Of a DNA stretch of 64,000 nucleotides, positions 1 through 11,702 are shown one piece after another; within the stretch, counting starts at the first letter, position 1, and each line of letters begins with the position of its first letter. The DNA lies in NCBI GenBank assembly GCA_910592205.1, contig CAJVPJ010000003.1, forward strand, positions 41,513 to 105,512, given 5' to 3'. Made by a program: the position numbers and the translations under genes. The stretch comes from Paraglomus occultum. Taxonomy: Eukaryota > Glomeromycota > Glomeromycetes > Paraglomerales > Paraglomeraceae. The notes below the pieces were generated by a model. The model did no database searches, was not told where the DNA came from, and saw nothing but the letters and a program-made list of their open reading frames with translations.

Positions 1-2258
1 TTTAGCAAACCAGATAACTAAACGTGTCGAATATCACACACGACAGATTTCTGCAGAAGAACGCGGCAAAATCACAGAGTTGTAGGCATTTTGCTTAAAG
101 CACATGTATGCCCCCCGACCTGGCTCTTCAACCGGGTCAATTTAAATCCGGGTTACCGAATAGGGGTTCAAATATGACGATCTATCAGCATATCACAAAA
201 TAACCGACATCTCTAGCCTTCCATATATGTAAGGAGCGCCATAGAGTTTCACAACACAAAGAACAAACCCTGACCATCTATGCTTGATATAGTTTCGTAC
301 TCTTTCTTGTGCAACTGTTCAAATCGTATTTGGTTTATGGCATGATACGTGCAGCACAATAAACTCATGGGGAGAGTCTGACATGGGCCGGATCGGTATT
401 GTGATGTCTCATAACAAGTTTACAATAACAATCATTATTGTTATCCGGGATTATTAATCATATTTCTGGAAAACTTGGTATGTTTGAAATTTTGTGTTTG
501 CCAAGATTCGAGTTAACGTAAGCCCAAGAGTTTACAAACAATACGTGTGTGCAAATACGAAACATGCCTTTAGCTTTGGAAAGAGGTATGTAATTTTCAG
601 GTATCCAAAATATCTGTCTATAACGATATTAATATAGTTTTTCTTTACGTATAGGAGACCGCGGATGTTTATTGTTGTATAGATACAAAGGTCAGAATTG
701 AATTGGACGCTAAGAAATATTAAATTTTAATAATTTTTACAAGTCGACCATTTCACCTCTTGCAACTTGAGAAACCCGCTCAAAGCGTAAAGTTGTATAC
801 CATAAGAGATATGAATATTTGTAAGTGGTTATTCTAGTATCGCAATCGTGTAAAGCAATATTGCTGATAAATCATATACCTTGAGAAAACTGTTGATTAG
901 ATACACTTGGTTACAATACGTCTCTTTTTCAGATAACTCGCAATATGTTAGGAATTGGTCGAAAGTCATCCGTCAACGAGCAGTGTAAGCGTGTTACGGT
1001 AATGTAAAAAACAAAAGTACCGCGATGAAAACAATAAATGGTTGCTACGAATTGTAAAGATGTCAAGTCCCGGTAGAAATGTCAAGACATAACCCGAACA
1101 TTCAGCAACAAAAAAAAATTGTAAAATATTATCCATCGAGACTTTTAACGCGTTACATTATGATGCACTCACAAACTATGGCACAATCAACGCTTTGTGC
1201 AAGAACGAATATTTGTGATACTTGTCAATCTGTTACACACAAGGAAGAAGAAGCGAGCAATCTACTGAAACTTTACAAATACAAATAAAGAAAATTGGTA
1301 GGTATACCGACTATTGTTGTTGTATTGATGCTACTGCTCATTACATTACAGTACGCAAACTAATTAATTATGTTCTTTATGGTATATGCGAAGAATTTAA
1401 TGGCACAATAAACACGAAATTAAGGAATTAAATAAAGCTGACGAGAATTTGCAATAACGCAGGCGGACAGAATGAGAATATTGTACGTGGTTAAACTACG
1501 AAAGTGTTGATTAAAACAAAAACTTAACGAAACAATCAAATAACATAAAGTTTTATTATAAATCGATATTAGGTTCTAATAAAGAATAATGTTATTGTAG
1601 GTTTATTATCATGATCCTTTATTCAAATGCCATATCGTTTAAGAAGAATGGTGATGACAGCATTGAAGGGTAATTAATGCTAGACAGCTACTGTATACGC
1701 AAAAACTATTCCCTTACGTGAGTTGCGTCATAAGAGATTTTGGAAGAAATTTATTGGGGCCGTTCCCACTTCTTAAGTGAGTATCTCTCATTGGAAATTT
1801 CAACAGTGTGTATAATTCTTTATGTCTGCTTGAATCTTGTAGAATCGACATCGTTCACGTGAAATCCGAGCTACTAATTTCGATCTCAACCATCTATTTA
1901 AAGCAAACTAAATTTGCAGACTAAAAACTTGAGCCTTTTATTTGGTTAGTATTACGTTGCCATAGGTGTATTGGCCGATAAAACGGGAGGCATGCGGGCA
2001 GGAACCTTCCAAGTACATAACATTACAATGGTTAATGTTTAATGGTAATACTTTGAAATTATTCCTTAAACACATTCCAACCTTGATAAAGTTGATAGAG
2101 TGAACGTCAAGTCTTTATTAACAAGTTCTCCAAACAGGTACAACCAAATAAAGTCAAAAACATAAAGAGGTAATCATGCTAACAAAACGTATATATATAT
2201 ATGGCCCGCCCACATCACACTGTATAACACATCTCACAGGCTTTTTCTCCTCCTCCCT
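1..2258. other. Intergenic, no gene seen
   Basis: AT-rich sequence with many stop codons in all frames. The longest open frames here are under 70 codons, overlap one another and show no recognisable domain. A short TA dinucleotide run lies near 2190-2205. I see no tRNA fold and no transposon ends. It lies downstream of the minus-strand HSPA12-like gene that ends at 2259. Confidence 0.6.
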
Positions 2259-4697
2259 CTACAGACCAAACTCGAAACATTTGAGAGGTACGCTATCTTC
2301 TTTTTTAGTCCTTGGATCTTTAGCGGTGACTTTGGTTTCGTAATTTCCGAAATTTATCGACAGCTCTATCGGTCGATCTTTGCCCAAGTGTCTGTGGGGC
2401 AAATCAACAATCCATTCCCTTATGAGGGTTACACCTTCATCGTCTATATATTCAGGATCATAATCTCGTGACGCGTAAATATTCACGCTCATTTTCGTCT
2501 GTCGCGAGTTGGATGGATAATAAGTTTCACTGAAAGTCTGGTTACGTCGAATCGAGTCTCCACGGCGGGCCAAAATCGAGAATTTAATAATCGTATTACG
2601 TGCCGTCTTGCGTTCTGGTGGGTCGCCATTGGCAAACGGCATTTCAATGTTTGTGCCGTAGGTATAATTGAGTACACGCGTCTTGACGGTTTTACTGAAA
2701 CCGTACATTTCTGATTCTACGTCATCCTCAATACTTAAACCTGTGTGTAGGGAGAAGCAAAAAGAAAAGTCTTTCTCGATGAGAAAAGTATTTTCCCAAG
2801 TAGGTTAAAGGAATCGGAAGGGGGGACTCACCGTATAAAGTTGCACCCCGTTGAACCGCCGCAATCGGGTTAATAGGAGAAGCGATAATATCAACTTCAT
2901 AGGCAAATGTTTGTTTAACACGTTCCATAAGATAGGGCGATTGGCTGTGCATTAAAGCTGATTGAGTTTGCTGTTTAACTCTTTATAGTAGTTTGATTAC
3001 GAAAGATCCTCCGCCTCACCTGTATCCACCGACTAGGAACATCGCCGAGCAACGATCGCTTGATGCTTTTAACTGTTTTCTATCAGAAAAGGCAAAGACA
3101 GTGTATTAATTACACAGATGCGAGCAAAACGTATGTTAAGGAGAAAAAGAAGAAGAAGAAACAGCAGCTAACCTTATTAAGGCGAGAATTGCTTGAACTG
3201 ACGGTTCAAACATTGCCTTAACATCATCATAAGTGAATTCAAGCACCCAGTTAAGAGGCTCGAGCTCTGCTTGCTTTTCATGGCTCGCTTCTGCCTTTAG
3301 AAAATCATAAGCCCTCATACTTATGCGATTGTTTACATACTCACTACGATCATTAAAATTGAACTTGATGGGACAAAAGAAATTTTGAACCAAATACATC
3401 AATCTACGCGCATGAATTTTGCGTAATTCGTTCATCCTGTCGCGAGTGATTCCAAGTCGCTCGGCCACCTGGTTGAGGAATTCGTCATCCACGGAAGTGC
3501 TACCGCAATAATTACCCATCGACTGGGTAACTTCACCCAGTTGTTTATCTGTTAGCAACTTTCGCGTAGTAAGATCAACCGTGCCGCCGCCACCGTCAAC
3601 GATCATGAAAGTGCCTGCATAATTTTTGTTATCAACAATTCGTTAGCGCAAGGGCTGGTATCAGAGATACCGAATTTGTGGTTAAAAGTACTCACTGCCT
3701 TCCGCTAGATCATACTCGTCCATTATTTCGTGACAGTACACGGCAGCCGCCTCCGCTTAAATTAAATATACAGTACGTATGAGATGGGAACAGCAGATGT
3801 TTGAATTTATTACATAATTATATTTCCTTTGATCTTACGTTCGGATATGAACATTGCGTTGTCCATTCCTTTTTGCACCAGACCAGCTTCAACCGCACAC
3901 TTGGTCATTATATCTTTGGCCTTGTGATTCCATTCCACTGGTAATGTAAAGACGAATAAAACATGTCGGGCAAGATCGAGACCTAGAAGATACAAAAAAT
4001 GTTTAAATCTGGTGCGCTATATTATCTCCGGAAAGCCAGACTTTTTTTACCAGCCCCCCATCGAGACTTGATATGTGCTTCGACTCTCTGCAGATTAAAT
4101 TTGCGTTAGTGCCACATGTCACACAAACAACATGCTATTTACCGAAAAAGCTCATACTTTCTGCATTTCCTTGAGAAAATCAGTGATAGCTTTATGGTAA
4201 TTCAATCCATCGGGCAGCACAGGTTTGCGAGCTGTCGGACAGGCTTCAGAAAGGCCTAATTTGAAGCATTCCACAACAATGTTATCGTCGCTCGTCACCC
4301 CGCTCCCATAGTCTTCAACGCAATCTGCAGCCGAATTCCCCCAATGAGTAACATTGAAATCTTTATCATAAACGAGGACGGTGGGGATTTTGTGCGCGTT
4401 TGCTCGGGTCAATCTGCCCAACGGCCTAGTCGCGCATACATGTATGAATTAATAGACTCGTAAAAAGACAAAAATCGATACGGTTCATATATTTGACCAT
4501 TTTATATAAGTCTCGATTTCTTTAGGACGACGGATATGACCAACCGAGAATCCAGAGAACGTTGTCCCAAAATCTAGAGTGGCACGAATTTAAAGTTACG
4601 TGAAACCCTATATCGGATAGAAACGAAAAAAAAGGCAGATGACGAATATTGCCGTACCGACTCCGACTACTACGCGAACATCTTTGGTAGAGCTCAT
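2259..4697 (-). CDS. HSPA12-like Hsp70-family ATPase (copy A)
   Basis: Ten exons, read on the minus strand: 4697-4658, 4573-4498, 4425-4158, 4087-4051, 3982-3839, 3755-3696, 3614-3173, 3079-3020, 2980-2832, 2740-2259. They give 585 residues. Seen: the phosphate-1 motif VVVGVDFGTTFSG (residues 9-21, split by intron 1), the phosphate-2 motif FMIVDGGGGTVDLTT (about 210-224) and an adenosine-type motif FLVGGY (about 370). Known: this is the actin/Hsp70 nucleotide-binding fold; HSPA12 proteins lack a classical substrate-binding domain, and the length fits. Probable cytosolic ATPase with chaperone or signalling roles; no client can be inferred. Exon 9 is 36 nt longer than in copy B at 7602-10173, using an upstream acceptor. 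The start is the only ATG giving the phosphate-1 motif. Intron 2 has an unusual donor, GTCAAA, supported by frame and by homology to copy B. Confidence 0.92.
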
Positions 4698-5430
4698 TTC
4701 TTTGATTCAAAAATATACTTGTTAGCAATGACCTTGGCGGATGGGAAAAAAAAAAAAGTTCTTTGGCCCGCAATACTTTATAATTCATTCGCGCGCAATA
4801 TGGGCCGGCGTCAGTAACTCCTTCGGACGTGTCATGCATATAGTTACACATGGTCATATTCAATTTACAATGTTCTGTGGGAACAAAAACAAACAATTGG
4901 TAACAATCATGAATGTGATTATTCTCAGGCCCAAGTTCTGTCACGCTACTTGCAATCGAGCAAAAATAGAACTACTCGGGATATGCGATAACCTTTTTTA
5001 ATATACTGCATTCTATTTGTGTTCTCTCATCAGAACGCATTCTATTTTACATTTTCTCATCAGAAATGCGCAATTATTAGAGTATGGACTGCATTCATCA
5101 AAATGCGCATTGTTTTCTTTTTAGTTGGTTCTTGTCTATCGACCAGGCTGCACTTGTATTTCGATGGTTCGGACAGGATATGCCTTTCCCATTTTAATGA
5201 TGGCATGAGACTTTGTGTGTGAAAGTGAGTTCTCAGACTTGATAATTTTCAAAAAGACGTCTTTCACACGGAGGGAGCATTGATGCAAGAAGTTTGTCAT
5301 CCAATCGCGAGAACGGACTGACCCAATACTTATTTGCCATCAATGCTAAGCGAGCAAGACGCAGTGCAGTTGAACTTTTTGGCTCTGTTTTCAACAAACA
5401 CCAATCGAAAAACCAACAGACGATATCACC
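4698..5430. promoter_or_regulatory. Divergent intergenic region between HSPA12-like copy A and the coiled-coil gene
   Basis: 733 bp separate the start codons of two divergently transcribed genes, so it must contain both promoters. An A-rich run lies near 4744-4757. I cannot point to a specific heat-shock element with confidence. Open frames on the plus strand in this stretch are short and show no domain. Confidence 0.4.
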
Positions 5431-6934
5431 ATGTCCAACTCAAGGCTGCGCAAAAATCAACCCACTAAACTTACGGACGAGCTCTGTCTCTATTCGGGGG
5501 TTTGTGAAAATCGTACATGCAGAGACCGACAGAGAAGTCTTGAAGAAGACAGGAAAAAGAGAATGGTTGATTTACAAAACTATAGCAAAGAATTGGCTAA
5601 AAAAGACAGTGCCGTAAGAGAACTGCAACAAAGATTGAAAACTGTGATGAGTGAGCTAGATCAAAACAAAAAGAAATATATGAGTTTACATGAATCGAAC
5701 CAAGTGCTGGTGAAGCAGAACCAGCAGATCCAGCAGATCAAAGATGACGCAGAAATTAGAATCGAGGAATTGTCTCGTGACTTGGAGGAAAAAAGCTTAG
5801 CGATAAAAGATATGCTCGATTCTCACAGCGAATTCCGTCGACAAGCAAGCCAATGGCGAAAAGAAGCTTGTGAACTTCAAGCTGCTTTTGGAGAATTCAG
5901 CAATGCTGAACTGGGTGATGAAAATCCGCATAACAGCACAAGTTTTGAGGCCGAAGTTACCGAGTTGAAGCACATTTTGAGCCAGGTCTGCATGATGGAG
6001 CTGGCCACTTCAATAAATGACAGAGCCGCAAATTCGCATCTAGGTTACAACTTTTATTCCAAACCTCGTAGTACCGATCGTAGAGCATCTCTTTCCTGTC
6101 TGTTGCAAAAACATATTATCCAGCTCATTTTAAAACTGTGGGATGACTCTTTGGAAAAGTATACTCAACGGGGAATGGATGATATGAGAGACGATTTTGA
6201 TTTCGTGCATTTAGAAAATTCCGTCGCAAAGACTTGGGCTTCCGCACCCATAAAAAAATTCTTCACTTACGTGAAATCCACCCCGCAACCGCTCCGAATT
6301 AGTGAAACCATGTCTTTCCAGCATGAATATGATGATATCATGTCAACGACAGCAAACGCGATGCAATATTTAGACGGTCTTGAAAAAGCTTTAAACGAAG
6401 TTGAAAAAAAGGAGGATGCTCAAATGTTGGTTATCAAACTACGTCAGTTATTGCTTCCTTGTCTTTGCAGCAAAGTCTGCGCGGCACAGAATCCAGCTAT
6501 TCAAAATATCATAATGAGCGTCTTGAAACGTTTGCGGGAATTTCGCACGATTAGAGAACCGAAATATGTCAGCGATGAAGAAAATCTGGTCAGACAATTG
6601 GTACCGAAATGCATAAAACTGCTCGGTATTCAGTTCAAAATTTATTATCCCAGGGCAAGCCTCAAATGGTACGAGCACAGAGAAGTTCTCGAAGTGGATG
6701 CGCGTACGTGGATAGACGTTGATGGTTGCGACGATGGGTCTGCGGTAAGTGTATATATGTTCAACAGATTGCATGATTTATCTTTATGACTGAAAGTAAA
6801 TTATTATTTTTTTTTGTCCTTCTGTCTAGGTTGATATTTGCATGTTTCCATTAGTGTATGCCGGAGATTATAACGACCCGGAAAGAGTGTACGCTAAAGC
6901 AAAGGTTTGGCCTCTCGTTTCATATTGTGAATGA
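5431..6934 (+). CDS. Coiled-coil protein, function unknown
   Basis: Exons 5431-6744 and 6830-6934 (intron GTAAGT..TCTAG) give 472 residues. The N-terminus has a small Cys cluster (ELCLYSGVCENRTC, about residues 22-35). About 40-150 is a charged, Gln/Glu/Lys-rich heptad region typical of a coiled coil. About 150-450 is a largely helical domain I do not recognise. Alternative 3' end: a weak donor after 6904 joined to a good acceptor at 7005 would replace the last ten residues with VTVI. The gene lies between two mirror-image HSPA12-like genes, which suggests linked ancestry or co-regulation but proves neither. The ATG at 5431 is the first in frame. I recognise no catalytic motif; a scaffold role is only a guess. 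Confidence 0.75.
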
Positions 6935-7601
6935 ATAATGTGACCGCTGTACACGTGTATGACTATAACAACGTACAAAATTTTGCATTATCTTACCTTT
7001 TCTAGGTCACTGTAATATAATAAAAAGATTATCACGCAAGTATGCAAAAACATACAACGCCAAATCTCGACACGATTATTATTGCGTGGGCAACAATAAA
7101 GTGTAATGTCCACGTCCATTGTATCTTTTATCGTCTTTTCCAAAAGAATACTAGTCTCAATATCAATAAACTGAAAATATCATAACCAAAAACTGAATGT
7201 CAATGATAATGGCGGATAATGCGTGAATGTTTACAAAATTCGGATTTCATTCTCACAAATACGTCTACATTATACCTTTTTTGGCATGAGCCAGAAACAC
7301 AAACAATTACATCAACAATGCAGTAAAAAAGATGCAAATCTTTCTTTATCGAACAATCAATTTATAAATAGTCCAAGGAATATTTCCGACTAATAATAAA
7401 TTATGTGAAATATTACGTTTTCGAGAAAATCTGGTATGGTGTCTATTAATTATTTACTCATGGGAGTAAATGGAATTTGACATTGAGAATATATTGAATT
7501 CTCGCGCTAAAGAAGTCGTGCTTTTTCATGGATATTTTGGGAATTCTATTTATTTATAATAAGCGCACAATCTGATGATTAGCGCCAACAATTAAATCGA
7601 C
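6935..7601. other. Intergenic, upstream of HSPA12-like copy B
   Basis: AT-rich stretch of 667 bp between two plus-strand genes. It must hold the 3' end of the coiled-coil transcript (or its alternative last exon at 7006-7020) and the promoter of the next gene. No convincing additional exon or repeat seen. Confidence 0.5.
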
Positions 7602-10173
7602 ATGTCTGGTGTTAAAGACATACGTGTTGTTGTGTCAATCGGTTAGAAATTCGGCTTACCATTGTCGATTCCATCAAAAGGCATACTACAGTGACTAATA
7701 AAAATTCTCTTCTCGCTCATTACGAAAGACTTTGGCACAACGTTTTCTGGTATTGCTCTCGCACACGTAGAAGCTAAACATAACATCGAAGTCTTTAATA
7801 ACTGGTAAAAGCACAAGTTGAGAAAGTGGGATACCGCATTTTTAAAAATATATTTCCTTAGCAGAGATATAGAGTCTCTAAACTTGTACTCGATCCATCT
7901 TTTGATGATTCAACTTTACTAACACGCGAAACCTAAAACTCAAAAGGCCCAATGGCGAGTTGATGCGACCAAACCAAATGAAAGTTCCAACTATACTGCT
8001 GTACAACCGGGATTTAGAAGTAGTCGGATGGGGAAATACTGCGGTGGCAGCTGGAGGACTGTACGGAGGAGCTAGCCAAAGAAGTTCCAATTCCCATTTC
8101 TTGGCCGAACAGTTCAAGCTCTATTTTTCAACTCAAGAACATCTCCCCAAACCACTTTTGCCTGAGAAACTTGAATTTCGAAAAGCCATCACGGATTATT
8201 TGATAAAGTTACGAGAGGTATTTTTTTCACGGTTTTGAGCAATGCAGAAGAAAGGGAAATGAGAAGAAAAGTATCAAGTTTAAAAAAAATTTTCATGTCT
8301 GTTATCGAAAATTCTACTAGATCATACAAGATAGAGTCAACAAGAAATGGAGAGGAGGTAAGAATCAACTTATATTTTAGTGCTATAAACGCTTACGTTA
8401 CGGTTAACTTCACACGTCATTCTGTACAGTCGCCTTTCCCAATCAAGTCCGTCTAGTAATGACGTTACCAGTGGATTGGCCCCAAACATCCTTGACAGAT
8501 ATGCGCAATTGTGCTCTCAAGGCCGGATTAATATCGGAAAGGCATGCGGACAATTTGGAATTCCTGACAGAGCGTAAGCCTTTTTTTTTTTTTTTGTTGT
8601 TAAAACAAAAAGAGACCGCATCATATTCTTTCGTAACAAGATTGTTAAAAAATCTTGTTAAATTTCCCCGACATGTATAATTCAGCCGAGGCAGCGGCCT
8701 TGTACTGCTTGAAAAATTGTGCCGAGTATGAATTAAATCCTGGAGGTAACATTGCGATAAATTCTCTTCCTTTCGGCAAGCGGGGGATACGTAGCTTATC
8801 AACACGAAACCTGTTGCCTTTCATTTTCTCTCTTCACAGATGCATTCATGATTGTCGACTGTGGCGGTGGTACAATCGATCTGACGACAAGATACTTGAT
8901 GCAAGATGGAGGACTCGGTGAAGAGACTGAAAGTACTGGCGAAGCATGCGGAGGTTCTTTTGTTGACCGCGAGTTTTTAAATTTTATCGGTGATAAACTT
9001 GGCATCAGCAAGGAAAAAATGGACGAGCTGCGTCGAGATCATTATACTCAGTTTCAAAGAATGTTGGAGGGATTTGTATTTAGCGTGAAATCTCGGTTTA
9101 ACGGCAATGAACAAGATTTCGGATATACTTCTATTCTGTATCTTCAATCGGAATGCAAGGTTCTCGTGGAGAATGCACATAAAGACAAAAAGCCAGAAAT
9201 GGAGAAGTTGCGGTGGGCGATTCCATTCAAGTTTGAAGACGTAAAGAAAATGTTTGATACGGTGGTCGACAAGATATTACGCCTAATCAAGTAGGGGTTT
9301 TTTTTTACCCGTATTAGTATTGGTTAATTTGGCACAATGATTACACAAAATCTCACAAATTGCGCAATTTGCAGTGATCAGCTGGTTAATGCAGGGAGAA
9401 AAATTGAGGCGATATTTATGGTTGGGGGCTTCAGGTGAGCCAAAAATTTCAAAATGTAACTGAATTCTGCATCGGATATACTAATAATACTACTACTAAA
9501 TACTAAATACAAGTGAATCGGAATATCTCCGACAACGAGTAAATGAAAAGTTCAAGACAAAAGTCAGGATCGTTGCGACGCCAATGAATCCAATCTCTGC
9601 AGTTGTCAAGGGGGCATTGCATTATGGTTAGTATCAGTCGTAGTATAGAAATATGCGTTCGGCTGTGGATTAAAATTATATCTTATTGCAAACATATGGA
9701 TAGGACTCGAATTCGAAGATGACCCCAACAAGGACAATTTCGGCTTAAACAAAACCATAAAGACACGCAGGCTTAAACGTACTTACGGAACCAATGTTAT
9801 TGACTCGATTGTCAGTTTTCTCACCGGGGGCTCTGAAGCGTTCTCTCTTATAGCCAAGCGTGGAGACGAAATTGCCGCCGATCAGGCATTTAAGCGAACG
9901 TACGTTGCTGTCAGCAGAAAGCAGACCGACATGAGCATGAACTTGTATTGCACACGTAGATTTGACGTAAAATTCATTAATGAAGAAGACGTGTCCCTCT
10001 TGAAAAAGTGGTCTATCACCCTCCCTCCGCTACAGCAGGATGAATCAATACCGCCGGTCGAGCTGTCATTAATGTTCGGCAAGCTGGAAGTGACGGCGAC
10101 GGCATACAATAAAAAAACTGGACAGAAATATCAAATAGACTGTGGCCTTCCTGATGCAGACCGCTGCAAATGA
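7602..10173 (+). CDS. HSPA12-like Hsp70-family ATPase (copy B)
   Basis: Ten exons: 7602-7641, 7729-7804, 7947-8217, 8321-8357, 8430-8573, 8686-8745, 8840-9290, 9375-9434, 9514-9626, 9704-10173; 573 residues. Seen: RVVVSIDFGTTFSGIALAH near the N-terminus (phosphate-1), FMIVDCGGGTIDLTTRY at about 211 (phosphate-2), IFMVGGFS at about 375 (adenosine contact). Exons 1, 2, 4, 5, 6 and 8 are exactly the lengths found in copy A (40, 76, 37, 144, 60, 60 nt), and all nine intron phases agree (1,2,0,1,1,1,2,2,1). The two genes are therefore paralogs from duplication of an intron-containing gene. In copy B the residue before FGTT context is Ser-Ile-Asp instead of Gly-Val-Asp. Predicted cytosolic ATPase; client unknown. 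Confidence 0.92.
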
Positions 10174-10426
10174 TATAAAACCGAGACCCCTCACGTGAAA
10201 TTATAATACATATAGTAATTATTACGCCAATTAAAACGATTCTTTGCTTACTTTTTTATATATAATATATATTTTTATCATCACATGAAAGAAGAGGTGG
10301 GGGGAGGGGGAATAATATTTACATTTAACAAGTGATAACTCTGAATTAAAAAGGAAACAAACGCTTCATATGAGATAATATCATACAAGTATAATTATTA
10401 AATTACACAAAGTCATTATTAAATGA

Positions 10427-11702
10427 TCATCTATTTTTTACAGCCCAAAATCTATATACTCTACAAAAAGTTTCAAACGTAACAAACTCCTTCTTGACCC
10501 TCTGCAACAGTTCTTCATACTCTCCCAACGACAATTCCATAAAGTCTGCAAGAGGTTCGCCAACGACTTCGTTGCAGTAAATGAAAAACGAATCTTCTAA
10601 CAAGACGCCCGTCTTTCCGCCAAGATGACTAATGGGTAACGATCGGACAGAATGATCAATGTCACCCAGGCCATTAGTTGCGGCAAGGAGAAGTTGTAAT
10701 TTGTGAACTATCTCACCGTTCACATGCTGCAGAGAAAGATACTGCAATACTGAAATGATAAAAAAAAAAAGGGTGGGAATGTAAGTATATACTACACACG
10801 ACAATAGAGAGGAGGAGAGAGAGATTAGCCAAGAAACTTACGTGAAGTGACAAGCTGTACAGAATCTGGTCCCATGTTCTGTAAACGATAGTCTGGTTCC
10901 ATTAATTCGATGAAACCACCTGGTTTAAGCACCCTAATTTATTTGATGAATGAAAAATTTCGTACCGTTAAAACCCTGATTTCCTCTCTTTATAAAAACA
11001 ATACTCGCTTCATTTCTTTTACATACCTTATGAGCTCTTGAAGTGCGGGTTGCCATTCGTCATGTGTAAACGTATTTGAAAATAAAGCCATTCGTATATA
11101 ATCAAAAGAATCATCCTCGAACGGTAATTTATCGAGCACATCTGCCTGTACAAATTTGATATTGTGTTGACTAATGTCCGAGGGGCTTGGGAAAAGAGGA
11201 TTGATGTCGATTCCTATAAAGTCGGTCAGCGGATATGCAGATGCTATTTCAAAAAGCCATGTGCCAGGATTACATCTGATAAATTAGAGATGATTTACGC
11301 ACGTTAGCAAAAAAAAAAAAAGGGTGGGGGGTGTGGAAGAAAAGCTTTTCTTTTTCGAAAATCCAAAACTCACCCGACATCTAAAACTCTTCCGCCACTT
11401 ATCAGTTTTTCTTCCACCGGAGCTGAAAAATGGCTCTGCCATAAGAATTGATATAGGTAGTGGCCTACTTGCATTTCCTGAATATCATTGTAAGTTTTAG
11501 GTTGTAGTAGTTTCAGTTTCTCATCTGTGATCGATGAGTAAACTGGTTGTGGAGAAGAGACTGTGATAGGTTGTTTCTTTGATTTTGGTCGTGAGAGGGA
11601 TTTTAATCTTGATTTGAGGGAGGAGGAAGAGGAAGAGGAAAAGGATTGAGAAGAAGAGAATGATGATGTTGGGGAAATGGTTAGTGACGTGTTGTTGCCC
11701 AT
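10427..11702 (-). CDS. SAM-dependent methyltransferase (copy 1)
   Basis: Four exons on the minus strand: 11702-11374, 11275-11027, 10933-10842, 10749-10427; 330 residues. The N-terminal ~70 residues are low-complexity Ser/Thr/Lys-rich and start MGNNTS, an N-myristoylation-like context. Motif I is VLDVGCNPGTW (about 105-115, split by intron 1). Next come an acidic strand FIGIDINP, a motif-III-like stretch FVQADVLDKLPFEDDSFDYI and the post-motif VLKPGGFIELMEPDY. This is a class I Rossmann methyltransferase of the Methyltransf_11/25 type, common as multi-copy families in early-diverging fungi; the substrate is unknown. The first ATG in frame is 11702. It shares intron positions with copy 2 at 14738-15978. 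Motif I has CNPGT where the usual form is GxGxG. Confidence 0.9.
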
